From: JAVJRN01 sp047635055
GTDB taxonomy: Bacteria > Bacteroidota > Bacteroidia > Cytophagales > Cyclobacteriaceae
Reading direction: 5' to 3'
Assembly: GCA_047635055.1 (NCBI GenBank)
Contig: JBLIIJ010000004.1
Location: 20,079 to 84,078, forward strand
DNA length: 64,000 bases
The notes beneath the pieces are model-generated. The model did no database searches, was not told where the DNA came from, and saw only the letters and a list, made by a program, of their open reading frames with translations. Both the position numbers and the translations under genes were made by a program. This document shows, piece by piece, positions 44,948-54,652 of the stretch. The first letter of the stretch is position 1. Each line of letters begins with the position of its first letter.

Positions 44948-47560
44948 TCATTCCAATGCTACTTCATCAAGATTGATGAATTCTACCGTATTTTCAGGCG
45001 AAAGGGTAATCCCTATGATCGAATCCTTTGAAATTTCACCACTTAAAATATCCTTTGATAGTTCATTCAAAATTTCGCGTTGCATAACTCGTTTCAACGG
45101 CCTTGCTCCAAACTGTGGATCAAATCCGATGTTTCCTAAATGCGAGAGCACCTTCTGATCAGCTTCTATCTTAATCCCATTTTCATCTAAGCGCTTTTGA
45201 ATTAACTTAAATTGAATGCCAACTATTTTCTGCAGATCGACCCGACTCAATGGCCTGAACATAATTGTCTCATCTACTCTGTTTAAAAACTCTGGTCTCA
45301 CGGATTTTTTCAATAATTCGAAGACTTCTTTTTTAGTAGCATCAATCACAGGGTCAGGGTTCAACTCGTCCAAATGAGCAAAGTTTTCCTGAATCAGGCC
45401 AGAACCAATATTGGTCGTCATGATAATAATGGTATTTTTAAAATTAGCCACTCTCCCCTTATTATCTGTCAGGCGACCATCATCCAGCACCTGCAGCAGT
45501 ATATTGAAAACATCCGGATGCGCCTTTTCTATCTCATCTAGCAAAATAACACTGTATGGCTTTCTGCGAACAGCTTCAGTCAATTGACCGCCTTCATCAT
45601 AGCCAACATATCCAGGAGGCGCTCCAATCAATCTTGACACTGCGTGCCGCTCCTGATACTCGGACATATCTATTCGCACCATCGAATTCTCATCATTGAA
45701 CAAATAGTCCGCCAATGCTTTGGCCAATTCCGTTTTACCAACACCTGTTGTTCCCAAAAAGATAAAGGACCCAATTGGACGCTTTGGATCATGTAAGCCC
45801 GCTCTGCTTCTTCTCACTGCATCTGACACGGCGACAATTGCTTCGTTTTGGCCAGCAACCCGTTTACCAAGCTCCTGCTCTAAATGCAGCAACTTCTCTC
45901 GATCACTTTGCAGCATTTTTGTCACGGGAATTCCAGTCCATTTGGCAACTACTTCGGCGATATCCTCACTGTCTACTTCCTCTTTGAGTAAGGACGTTTC
46001 ACCTTGCATACCATCGAGCTGGATCTTGAAATTTTCAAGATTCTTTTCTGCCTCCACAATTTTTCCATATCGGATCTCTGCTACTAAGCCAAAATTACCA
46101 GCACGCTCTGCTTGTTCGGCTTCCGTTTTAAAATGCTCAATATTTTCTTTCTCTTTTCGAATCCCTTGAATGACTCCTTTCTCATTTTCCCACTTGGCTT
46201 TCAGTTCGTTTCTGCGCCCAGTTAAATCGGCAATCTCTTTACTTAAACCAGACTCTTTAGAACGATCTTTTTCCCGTCTAATGGCTTCACGAGCAATTTC
46301 CAACTGCATGATCTTACGGTTCAATTCGTCTAGCTCTTGCGGTAAGGAATCTATTTCTATTCTCAACTTCGAAGCTGCCTCGTCCATTAGGTCTATCGCC
46401 TTATCTGGCAAAAAGCGATCAGCGATATATCTACTCGACAACTCTACTGCGGCAATTACCGCATCATCTTTTACGCGCACGCCGTGATGAACTTCATATT
46501 TATCTTTAATTCCTCTCAAAATAGATATTGCATCCTCGATGTTTGGCTCATCTACGATTACTGATTGAAACCTGCGTTCCAAAGCCTTATCCTTTTCGAT
46601 ATATTTTTGATATTCTTTAAGTGTTGTAGCGCCAATTGCATGAAGCTCTCCGCGAGCCAAAGCTGGCTTGAGCAAATTGGCCGCATCCATGGCTCCCTCG
46701 CCTCCTCCAGCACCTATCAACGTATGAATCTCATCTATGAATAATATGATTTCACCATCACTATCCGTGACCTCTTTGATCACTGACTTCAGTCGTTCTT
46801 CAAACTCGCCCTTGTATTTTGCGCCTGCCACAAGCAAACCCATATCCAAAGAGATAATCATCTTGCTTTTTAAATTTTCAGGCACATCTCCATCTATGAT
46901 TCTCTGTGCCATTCCCTCCACTATCGCAGTTTTACCTACGCCTGGTTCTCCCAGTAGGATTGGGTTATTTTTGGTTCTCCTTGCTAATATTTGAAGTAAC
47001 CTTCTGATCTCTTCATCTCTTCCTATCACAGGGTCAATTTTACCTGCTTTAGCTAACTCATTAAGGTTTATAGAATAACGCTCCAAAGAACGATATTTTC
47101 CTTCCGCATTTTGATCTGTTACTTTATCTCCACCTCTCAGCTCCTTGATGGCGACCATCAGCCCTTTTTCATCAAAGCCTGCATCCTTCAAAATCTGGGC
47201 AGTTTTATCCTTTCCTGCTAATAAGCCAAGGATTATATGCTCAACAGCGACGAATTCATCTCCAAAGGTTTTTAAGTAACTCTCCGCTTTTTGCAAGGCT
47301 TGCGCTGCATTACTCGATAAGTACGGCTGACCGCCACTTACCTTCGGATATGTTTTAATTAAATCATCAACTTTTAGCGAAATTATTCCTTTGGTGACAC
47401 CTATTTTCTTGAGTAAAAAAGAGATAAGATTTTCGTCTGACTGTAGAATAGCTTGAAACAGGTGGCCTGTCTCAATGACCTGATGCCCAGCACTGGAAGC
47501 AATGTCTGTTGCCTTTTGCAATGCTTCTTGCGACTTTACTGTATAATTATTGAAATTCAT
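44948..47560 (-). CDS. clpB: ATP-dependent disaggregase ClpB
   Basis: An 870-residue Hsp100 chaperone that threads aggregated proteins through a hexameric pore. It has the Clp N-domain (EALQKATDIASSAGHQVIET), AAA1 with Walker A GEPGVGKTAIVEG, pore loop AKYKGEFEERLK and arginine finger region, the coiled-coil M domain (about residues 410-530) and AAA2 with GTTGVGKTELAKAL and pore loop PPGYVGYDEGG. The start has an unusually strong Shine-Dalgarno for this phylum (AGAGGAGGT, 47565-47573) four bases from the ATG. No heat-shock operator is recognised. Confidence 0.96.
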   Translation of the reverse strand: MNFNNYTVKSQEALQKATDIASSAGHQVIETGHLFQAILQSDENLISFLLKKIGVTKGIISLKVDDLIKTYPKVSGGQPYLSSNAAQALQKAESYLKTFGDEFVAVEHIILGLLAGKDKTAQILKDAGFDEKGLMVAIKELRGGDKVTDQNAEGKYRSLERYSINLNELAKAGKIDPVIGRDEEIRRLLQILARRTKNNPILLGEPGVGKTAIVEGMAQRIIDGDVPENLKSKMIISLDMGLLVAGAKYKGEFEERLKSVIKEVTDSDGEIILFIDEIHTLIGAGGGEGAMDAANLLKPALARGELHAIGATTLKEYQKYIEKDKALERRFQSVIVDEPNIEDAISILRGIKDKYEVHHGVRVKDDAVIAAVELSSRYIADRFLPDKAIDLMDEAASKLRIEIDSLPQELDELNRKIMQLEIAREAIRREKDRSKESGLSKEIADLTGRRNELKAKWENEKGVIQGIRKEKENIEHFKTEAEQAERAGNFGLVAEIRYGKIVEAEKNLENFKIQLDGMQGETSLLKEEVDSEDIAEVVAKWTGIPVTKMLQSDREKLLHLEQELGKRVAGQNEAIVAVSDAVRRSRAGLHDPKRPIGSFIFLGTTGVGKTELAKALADYLFNDENSMVRIDMSEYQERHAVSRLIGAPPGYVGYDEGGQLTEAVRRKPYSVILLDEIEKAHPDVFNILLQVLDDGRLTDNKGRVANFKNTIIIMTTNIGSGLIQENFAHLDELNPDPVIDATKKEVFELLKKSVRPEFLNRVDETIMFRPLSRVDLQKIVGIQFKLIQKRLDENGIKIEADQKVLSHLGNIGFDPQFGARPLKRVMQREILNELSKDILSGEISKDSIIGITLSPENTVEFINLDEVALE

Positions 47561-47830
47561 TTTGACCTCCTCTGTTTATCTAAAACATAGTTATCAAATT
47601 GATTGCCAATAAATAAATGCGCCTTTCATAAGTCAAAATGTCTGATTACTAACTGCTTATGGTTGTTCTTAACGCCATAATGGCAGGCAATAAGCCAGAT
47701 TTGATCTCTTGATATTACCTAAAACATAAAAATAAATATGGGAAACCGATTCTAAAAGATGAATGAGGCATTATAGTCCTAGTAAAAAAAATAAACGAGC
47801 GTATAATCAACTCTCCAGTACCTAAAATTT

Positions 47831-48990
47831 TCAATTAATTGCTGATATCGTCCGCTTCATACTATTCGTCCTTAACCTATAGCCCACAAAAAATGATGCT
47901 TCAAAAAAGCCGTTTGTCAGGTCATTATTAATGCTCTGCTTCCTGGTCATATAGTTCAACTTCACGCCAATTACCTCCTCGCCAAAATCAAACATGGAGG
48001 TTAAAGCAGGTCCTAGGAAAACGAATGCATATGATTGGACGTAATCCATATCTGAAAATGGAACTAGATTAACCTTATAAAATTGGAGTGCAGCTTTCAT
48101 TCCGCCATAAAGTGTGAACGAATTTTTCTGGAATATTTTAGCCCCCAATTCCACATCACTTTGAAAAGTAAAATCAGATTCGACTGGTACTAATCCATCT
48201 TGAATAGGCATCATATAATCGGCAACATTATCTGTCCAAAGTCCATTTGACCTTTGCAACAACATATTATCTCCAATGTGGGCATAGGAGAACGAATAAC
48301 TTATTCAACTTCTTGCAGATTCATTTTGAGCGCCAAGACTTATTCCCAAAAAATCATTATTGAGCACCGATTTGACATTCCCCACTTCGTCATAAAACTC
48401 CTGAATATTGGTCCCTTCAAAAGAAGAGGATTTCAATTGATTCCAAATCAATTCAGTTCCAGAATAATGCTTCAATATCGCTAATTCGAGTTTGGATAAA
48501 TGTCTCGTATTGGCCAATATTTCCTGTATAGGATAAAAAAGGGATCGATCAAATGCAAGCGATGAAGTATTCGTTTTAGAAAAATTTGGTGCGAGATAAT
48601 GCAAATTGCTTTCTGTTTTCTCTGTTTGAAAAGAATACAAAAAACCAATAATATTTTTGTCCTAGCTAGCCTCATTGAAACGCTTATTGGCGACTTCATG
48701 AACAATCCTTTTGCGAAATAATTCTTCATTTTCAAAATAAGTGTTTCCCATTCTTCAATGAGCAAGGTCACTGCGTCTGCGTCTTTTTTTATCAAAGAAG
48801 GAATCTCTGAAATGGCCTTATCTCACAATTCCAAACATTCCATGTTTTGTGAATGAGCGTCGAAAACTAAAAAACCAGAAAAATTATAGATAAAAAAGGG
48901 AGCAGCATCATCGTATGTAATACAATAAGACTGCTGAATGTCTAGAACAATCTTCGCATTTTCAAAACCGTACCAAAATACAATCTCCCG
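47831..48990 (-). pseudogene. Multiply interrupted gene for a beta-rich envelope protein
   Basis: Read on the minus strand from about 48990, a coherent protein of about 380 codons is broken by a TGA (48823-48825), a frameshift near 48750, a TAG (48662-48664) and a TGA (48305-48307), ending at 47831. Downstream of each break the reading resumes protein-like sequence: FENEELFRKRIVHEVANKRF, LSKLELAILKHYSGTELIWN, and a C-terminal beta-barrel-like section (SYSFSYAHIGDNMLLQRSNG ... FFEASFFVGYRLRTNS). No start codon is found at the 5' end, so it is probably also truncated there. Family unknown. Confidence 0.65.
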
Positions 48991-49009
48991 ATATCACTAA
49001 ATTAGCGCC

Positions 49010-50113
49010 ATGGAAAAACGTAAATTCCTTAAAAAGGCGGGATTGGGCATAGTCGGTGGCACCACATTGTTGTCCGGATGTATGGATGACCCAAAGGAGA
49101 AATCTGTAAACATCAATTTTAATAAGAAATACCGCTGGAAAATGACGACTACTTGGCCTCCAAATTTCCCGGTCTTAGGCGAAGGCTTGAAATATATGGC
49201 CGACTGGATCTCGAAAATGTCTGGCGGTAGAATGAACATTACCGTGTATGGCGGAGGCGAGTTAATTCCTGCATTGGAGGGCTTTGATGCTGTAAGTAAT
49301 GGAGCTGTGGAGATGAACCATGGAGCAGCATATTATTGGTCAGGAAAAATTCCTGCTGCTCAGTTCTTTGCAGCTGTACCTTTCGGCATGAATGCGCAAC
49401 AAATGGGCTCCTGGATCATATCGGGTGGAGGCCAAAAGCTGTGGGAAGAACTTTATGAACCCTTTGACTTACTCCCATTTATCTGCGGAAATACAGGCGT
49501 ACAAATGGGTGGTTGGTTTAATAAAGAGATCAACACTATGAGCGACCTAAAAGGACTAAAGATGCGTATACCCGGCCTGGGAGGAAAAGTATTGGCAAAA
49601 GCTGGCGGATCACCCATTACCGTATCTGGTGGCGAAATATATACAAACCTAGAGCGTGGTGTCATTGACGCTACCGAATGGATCGGCCCTTATCACGACT
49701 ATATAATGGGGTTTCATCAAGTAGCACAATACTATTACTATCCAGGGTGGCACGAGCCCGGTCCAGTGTTAGAACTTTTGATCAACAAAACTAAATACCA
49801 AGAACTTCCAGAGGACTTACAAGAAATTATCAAAACAGCGAGTCTTAGACTCAATAGATGGATGATGGCCGAGTTTGATGCAAAAAACGGTGAATACCTA
49901 GAAAAAATCTTAAATGAAAGTGAGGTTCAATTAAAGGCCTTCCCTGATGAAGTACTAGAAGGCTTAAGGCAAGCTACCAATAACGCTTTATCAGAGCTGA
50001 TAGCCAGTGATGCGCCAAGCAAGAAAATATATGACGCTTATGAAGCATTCCGAAAAAAGGTAAAAACATGGACGGATGTAAGTGAAAAAATATATTATAA
50101 TCGGATTGGCTGA
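49010..50113 (+). CDS. TRAP transporter substrate-binding protein (DctP/TakP-like)
   Basis: A 367-residue extracytoplasmic receptor. The N-terminus KRKFLKKAGLGIVGGTTLLSGC combines a twin-basic export segment with a lipobox. The mature protein has the DctP family pattern: WPPNFPVLGEGLKYMADWIS, GALLEMNHGA-like segment VSNGAVEMNHGAAYYW, the conserved LKGLKMRIPGLGG with the ligand Arg, and GVIDATEWIGPYHD. This subgroup binds 2-oxoacids or similar carboxylates. The matching DctQ and DctM genes are 4.5 kb away on the other strand. Confidence 0.9.
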   Translation: MEKRKFLKKAGLGIVGGTTLLSGCMDDPKEKSVNINFNKKYRWKMTTTWPPNFPVLGEGLKYMADWISKMSGGRMNITVYGGGELIPALEGFDAVSNGAVEMNHGAAYYWSGKIPAAQFFAAVPFGMNAQQMGSWIISGGGQKLWEELYEPFDLLPFICGNTGVQMGGWFNKEINTMSDLKGLKMRIPGLGGKVLAKAGGSPITVSGGEIYTNLERGVIDATEWIGPYHDYIMGFHQVAQYYYYPGWHEPGPVLELLINKTKYQELPEDLQEIIKTASLRLNRWMMAEFDAKNGEYLEKILNESEVQLKAFPDEVLEGLRQATNNALSELIASDAPSKKIYDAYEAFRKKVKTWTDVSEKIYYNRIG

Positions 50114-50178
50114 AAACGGCACTTAACCCTTTTTAAAAGAATTAACGACCCTAACGGCTTAATCAAGCTTGTAGTGTC

Positions 50179-50253
50179 ATGATTAAAGTATATTTAATTG
50201 CTCTTTTTTTTGCCCATTTCTTATTAAAACACAATGTCCAAGAGAGGACTTGA
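50179..50253 (+). other. Out-of-frame signal peptide belonging to the downstream HExxH protein
   Basis: ATG at 50179 opens MIKVYLIALFFAHFLLKHNV and ends at TGA 50251-50253. The tract T8 at 50204-50211 lies within it. With one extra T the frame runs MIKVYLIALFFCPFLIKTQC and joins the following gene without a stop, giving it a signal peptide. Confidence 0.6.
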
Positions 50254-51050
50254 AAGTACTCATAGAAGTTACCAATGAAGTCGCGCCAAAACTACACAGT
50301 CACTACTGGTTAGATTGGCAAAAGGCCCCCAATCAACTTTTACTCATTGAAGACGATAGAGAATTCTTGTCTTTTAGTCAAAGTGCGGACACAACATTCC
50401 ATGATAATTGTGAAGGGAATCCATCAAGGCTCAGGACACTTAACAAACAATTTTTAGCCACATTCCCCTTGGTCAGTCAAAAGCCCACGATCGTTATTGG
50501 AACACCCGCAAACACAGGCAAGACCAAACTTGAATGGGTCATCACAATTCTCCACGAACACTTTCATCAGCTCCAATTTTCACATCCCAAATATTATTCC
50601 GCACTAACAGCACTAGCACTCGACAAAGGAGATAAAAATGGTTTGTGGATGCTCAATCATCCTTTTCCATATAAGGATAGCGTGGTAAATCTAATCGTCA
50701 AAGAGATGAGCAGGAATTTGGCATTATTGAATACTGAGAAGTTAAAAAAAATGGCTTTAAAAGATCATATTCGTCTTAAAAAAGCATTGAACGAGATGCT
50801 TAGCGAAGCAGATTACCGCTACTTCAATTTACAACTCTGGCAGGAAGGTATGGCTAGATATATGGAAATCCTATTGGTTGGCGATTGGATCAAAAACTTT
50901 GAGCGAATACCTCAAAATAATTTCACTAAAATGGAGTTAGAAAATGTACGTAAAAAGTATGAGTGGGAGCTTCTTGATGATTTACTAAATTCCTGTCTTC
51001 GGGATCAAAATCGTAGCTATTTCTATTCGCTCGGAGCTGCTGAAGCTTAA
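50250..51050 (+). CDS. Putative zinc metallopeptidase (HExxH), frame-broken from its signal peptide
   Basis: 266 residues from a TTG at 50250. It contains ILHEHFHQLQ (His102, Glu103, His106), a zinc-binding HExxH helix, and about 95 residues later WQEGMARYMEILL, whose Glu199 could be the third ligand as in gluzincins. The rest matches no family I know. As written it lacks an ATG and a signal peptide; both exist just upstream in another frame (50179), separated only by a T8 tract. So this is a frameshifted gene, a phase-variable gene, or a sequencing error. It follows the TRAP receptor gene by 136 bases. Confidence 0.6.
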   Translation: MKVLIEVTNEVAPKLHSHYWLDWQKAPNQLLLIEDDREFLSFSQSADTTFHDNCEGNPSRLRTLNKQFLATFPLVSQKPTIVIGTPANTGKTKLEWVITILHEHFHQLQFSHPKYYSALTALALDKGDKNGLWMLNHPFPYKDSVVNLIVKEMSRNLALLNTEKLKKMALKDHIRLKKALNEMLSEADYRYFNLQLWQEGMARYMEILLVGDWIKNFERIPQNNFTKMELENVRKKYEWELLDDLLNSCLRDQNRSYFYSLGAAEA

Positions 51051-51276
51051 CTAATCAGCGTGATCAATGAACAATGGAAGGTCGAGTATTTTAACAACCT
51101 ATTCAATACTGACACCTTATTAATGTCGAAATAACTACGCGAAAAATTGAGAACAATCAAAAAATATTCTTGTTAGCAATTACCCCAGTCATCTAAGCTA
51201 TCTATCTCCATTGGGGTATTCCTAATAACCACGCATTTAACTTGTGATTGTTTTCTAATTCTAACATATTACGGTC

Positions 51277-52353
51277 ATGAAGCAAGTAATGCCCTTTTTT
51301 TACTACTCCAAGTCTTTTCCAAAAATACTACACAAAATAAAGAGTACCCTGATCTACAGCACCTACCAGGCTGGTAAAGTGATCATGATCAGTTCCCTAA
51401 ATGGGGAGAGTATAGTCAAATATGCTAAAAACTTTAAGCGGCCAATGGGTATCGCCGTTTCGGAAGACAGTAGCACGCTTGCCATAGCAAGCAAGTCGGA
51501 AATAGGAATATTTAGCGCTAATCCAGTACTCGCTGCAAGCTATCCTGAGCAACCAAAAAAATATTCTCACTTATATATCCCTCAATCTAAGTTTAATACA
51601 GGCATTGTAGATACTCATGAGATTGCATGGGCTGATAAGGAGCTACTCATCACCAATACTGCATTTTCTTGCATCTCAAAAATGAGTCACCGGCATCACT
51701 TTGAAGAATATTGGAAACCAAGCTTTATTCAAGACTTAGCACCTGAAGATAGATGCCACTTAAACGGAGTAGCTTTTGTCGATAAAAAACCGAAATACGT
51801 CACCATGTTTGCCGAAAGTAACGAGCCTAAGGGATGGCGAAGTTTACCATACAATAGTGGCATTTTAATGGATGTGGATACTGGTGAAATACTCCTCCGC
51901 GGGCTTGCACTACCCCATTCTCCAGTATTTCATAATGGCAATGTTTATTTCCTACTATCGGGAACAGGTGATGTGATGTGCTATAATGTAGAAAAAAAAG
52001 AAGCCAACCGTCTTTCACATTTCAATGCCTTTGTAAGAGGGATGGAAGTCATCGGGGATTTAATATTTCTGGGGATGTCAAAAATCAGAAAAGACTCTCA
52101 GTTTTTTTCTCAATTACCCATTACGCCCGAAGAAAGCTTCTGTGGTATACGAGTGATAGATCGTCTTACGGGAAAAGAGCTTGGCGGCCTTACGTACACA
52201 GAAAGAATCGAAGAAATATTTGCAGTAAAAATAGCCAAAGGAGTCGTAAGCCCAGCGATATTAACAGAGCGCGATGAACTTTATGACAAATGTATATCCC
52301 TACCCAATGGCCAAAGCTACTGGCTAGAAGAGGATGATAATACGATCAATTAG
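51277..52353 (+). CDS. TIGR03032-like (DUF4915) protein
   Basis: A 358-residue protein without signal peptide or membrane helix, with a run of beta-strands like a propeller. Segments typical of TIGR03032 proteins are STLIYSTYQAGKVIMISSLN, FKRPMGIAVSE, NTGIVDTHEIAWADKELLIT followed by NTAFSCI, and CHLNGVAFVD. These proteins often lie near glycan or tetratricopeptide genes; the function is unknown. Here it is alone between the metallopeptidase-like and lipoprotein genes. Confidence 0.78.
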   Translation: MKQVMPFFYYSKSFPKILHKIKSTLIYSTYQAGKVIMISSLNGESIVKYAKNFKRPMGIAVSEDSSTLAIASKSEIGIFSANPVLAASYPEQPKKYSHLYIPQSKFNTGIVDTHEIAWADKELLITNTAFSCISKMSHRHHFEEYWKPSFIQDLAPEDRCHLNGVAFVDKKPKYVTMFAESNEPKGWRSLPYNSGILMDVDTGEILLRGLALPHSPVFHNGNVYFLLSGTGDVMCYNVEKKEANRLSHFNAFVRGMEVIGDLIFLGMSKIRKDSQFFSQLPITPEESFCGIRVIDRLTGKELGGLTYTERIEEIFAVKIAKGVVSPAILTERDELYDKCISLPNGQSYWLEEDDNTIN

Positions 52354-52378
52354 AATTGACAATTAAATATTTTATACA

Positions 52379-52861
52379 ATGAACACTAGAATTAACAATT
52401 TACTCGCACCAACTGCTGCTGCGGCATCACTACTCATGTTGGGTAGCTGTGGAGACGATGAAGAAACTCCTGCAACCACGGATTTCCTAATAGGAGAATG
52501 GGAAGTGGTCTCTGTTGATGGTGAAGTTTCTGGTGAAGTTTCTGACACCTCTAGCTATGCACTACTCTTTTCTTTCGAAGCAAATGGAGACTTTAAGTGG
52601 TGTTATGATTATGAAAATAAAATAACCCCTGCAGAAAGCTATGAAGAGTGCTACAATGGTGATTGGAGGTGGGTCACTCAGGGTGAATTACTTGAAATTT
52701 CATACACAGATACCTATACAGAAGATGGTATCGAGATCACAGAGACTGAAGAAGTAGATCTTAAGGTTACCAAACTTACCGCGACAGAACTTGAAGGTGA
52801 GTGGCAAGTAGAAGGAGAAGGAGAAAGTGCAGCTTATGACGTTATTTTCAAGAAGAATTAA
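52379..52861 (+). CDS. Lipocalin-like lipoprotein
   Basis: A 160-residue lipoprotein: signal MNTRINNLLAPTAAAASLLM with lipobox LGSC, then a small beta-barrel pattern starting LIGEWEVVSVDGE, with alternating strands and several Glu/Thr-rich turns, ending SAAYDVIFKKN. This is the layout of the lipocalin-like lipoproteins widespread in Bacteroidota. It probably binds a small ligand or helps envelope stability. 25 bases downstream of the TIGR03032-like gene. Confidence 0.75.
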   Translation: MNTRINNLLAPTAAAASLLMLGSCGDDEETPATTDFLIGEWEVVSVDGEVSGEVSDTSSYALLFSFEANGDFKWCYDYENKITPAESYEECYNGDWRWVTQGELLEISYTDTYTEDGIEITETEEVDLKVTKLTATELEGEWQVEGEGESAAYDVIFKKN

Positions 52862-52877
52862 ATCTTAGTGTCCAATC

Positions 52878-52914
52878 AAAAAGCATTTATCGTCAGTGAC
52901 GGTAAATGCTTTTT
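52878..52914. terminator. Bidirectional terminator between lipoprotein and rhodanese genes
   Basis: A 17-bp stem with one G-U pair, left arm AAAAAGCATTTATCGTC and right arm GACGGTAAATGCTTTTT, around a 3-base loop. A- and T-ends make it work on both strands for the convergent genes. Confidence 0.9.
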
Positions 52915-52935
52915 CATAGTAAAATTATTACTGCA

Positions 52936-53250
52936 TTAATACTTCGGCACACTTGGATCAATTTCATCAGACCAAGCCAAGATTCCACCAGCAAGATTAA
53001 CGACATTGTCATAGCCTTGTGACTCGAGATATTGCACTATTCCGCCGCTACGTTTTCCACTTCTACAATGCACCACTACTTGCTTGTCTTTGGAGATTTT
53101 GTCAAGATTATCAGGCACTGTCGCCATTGGGATCAGCTCCCCACCAATTGCTGCAACTTCATATTCATTTTCTTCTCTGACATCAATCAGTTGAAAATCT
53201 GCATTTTTATCTTTTAATTCTTTGAGTTCCTGAACGCTTATCTCTTTCAC
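52936..53250 (-). CDS. Single-domain rhodanese-like protein
   Basis: A 104-residue rhodanese fold: LIDVREENEYEVAAIGG, the active-site loop VVHCRSGKRSGG with the persulphide-carrying Cys, and the C-terminal strand NVVNLAGGILAWSDEIDP. It likely relays sulphane sulphur; the divergent neighbour is metZ, another sulphur gene, 50 bases away, which hints at a sulphur-linked role. Confidence 0.9.
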   Translation of the reverse strand: MKEISVQELKELKDKNADFQLIDVREENEYEVAAIGGELIPMATVPDNLDKISKDKQVVVHCRSGKRSGGIVQYLESQGYDNVVNLAGGILAWSDEIDPSVPKY

Positions 53251-53300
53251 TTTGGTAGTTTTAAGTCCTTAATTTGTTTACAAGGATAAATATAAATGCT

Positions 53301-54470
53301 GTGAGCGAGAAAAAGTTCGAAACCAAGGCGATTCGTCATCAAATGACGAGAACTAATCAAAAGGAACATTCTGTACCTATCTATGCCACTTCAAGCTATC
53401 AGTTTGACGATGCTGAAGATGCCCGGGCTTTATTTGCCGGTGAAAAAGAAGGCAATATTTATTCCCGGTATTCCAACCCGAACAATGACGAGTTCATTGA
53501 AAAACTTTGTCTACTCGAAGGGCTAGATCGTGGCATGGCCATGGCTACTGGCATGTCGGCGATGTTTACCAGCATCATTTCCTTTTTATCACAAGGTGAT
53601 CATATAGTGGCCGCTCGCTCCTTGTTTGGATCTACCCATCAAATCCTAACCAAGATACTTCCCAAATGGGGCATCAGTCATACCTATGTTGACACCTTGC
53701 AGGATGAGGAATGGGAAAAAGCCATTCGCCCAAATACCAAGATGTTTTTCTTTGAAACACCCTCCAACCCCGCATTGGATCTTATTGACTTGGAAAAAGT
53801 GTGTCAACTTGGAAAGGCTCATGGGATCATCGTCAATGTTGACAACTGCTTTGCTACTCCCTATTTACAAAATCCTGCTGACTGGGGTGCTGATGTAGTC
53901 ACGCATTCTGCTACAAAGTTCATAGATGGGCAAGGTCGCGTGCTCGGTGGGGCTATTTTAACTACCGAAGCGCTATTCCCTGAAGTCAAATTTATGGCTC
54001 GGCATTCTGGCCCGGCCATGTCTCCTTTTAATGGATGGATTTTATCAAAAAGCCTCGAAACGTTGGCTGTCCGGATGGATAAGCATTGTGAAAACGCGTT
54101 GAAGGTAGCCGAATACTTAGAAAGTCATCCAGCAATCGCCCGCGTAAAATATCCGCATTTGCCTTCTCATCCGCAATTCGAACTTGCCAAAAAACAAATG
54201 AAATTGGGTGGTGGGGTCGTTTCCCTTGAGCTTAAAGATGGCCTTGACGGAGGTCGTAATTTTCTCAATGGATTGAATATGATTTCTCTATCCGCGAATC
54301 TTGGCGATACGCGCTCCATTGCGACACATCCTGCCTCCACGACACACAGTAAGCTCTCTGAAGAAGAAAGATTAGCCGTTGGTATTACGCAAGGATTAGT
54401 AAGGATCTCTGTGGGTCTTGAAAATATTACCGATATATTGGAGGATATAGAAGGTTCGCTGAGCACATAG
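53301..54470 (+). CDS. metZ: O-succinylhomoserine (or O-acetylhomoserine) sulfhydrylase
   Basis: About 389 residues of the PLP-dependent Cys/Met metabolism family, forming homocysteine from activated homoserine. A GTG at 53301 (SEKKFETKAIRHQMTR) fits the family start; an in-frame TTG at 53274 would add nine unlikely residues. PLP lysine is in HSATKFIDGQGRVLGG, the form seen in MetZ rather than MetB. Other motifs: ETPSNPALDLIDL, LGDTRSIATHPASTTH and VRISVGLENITDIL. Divergent from the rhodanese gene. Confidence 0.85.
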   Translation: MSEKKFETKAIRHQMTRTNQKEHSVPIYATSSYQFDDAEDARALFAGEKEGNIYSRYSNPNNDEFIEKLCLLEGLDRGMAMATGMSAMFTSIISFLSQGDHIVAARSLFGSTHQILTKILPKWGISHTYVDTLQDEEWEKAIRPNTKMFFFETPSNPALDLIDLEKVCQLGKAHGIIVNVDNCFATPYLQNPADWGADVVTHSATKFIDGQGRVLGGAILTTEALFPEVKFMARHSGPAMSPFNGWILSKSLETLAVRMDKHCENALKVAEYLESHPAIARVKYPHLPSHPQFELAKKQMKLGGGVVSLELKDGLDGGRNFLNGLNMISLSANLGDTRSIATHPASTTHSKLSEEERLAVGITQGLVRISVGLENITDILEDIEGSLST

Positions 54471-54652
54471 TTTATTAACGAAAGTTATCGGCTTTTCGCT
54501 CTGGAAGACTTGCACCTCTTACCCTCATTTATTGAGCACCTTCACCATGAAATGGGAAACGCTAAGTCTACAGCCGCACTTGACAATGGAACAAGCTGGA
54601 ATGCCGAGAATTGAATCTACTGAGGATTTTTAAGTCCCTTTTTACTTTAGCC

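Noticed and set aside
51181..51218. Inverted repeat TACCCCA/TGGGGTA after the metallopeptidase-like gene
   Set aside because: Only 7 bp with a 24-base loop and no T-run, so not convincing as a terminator or operator.
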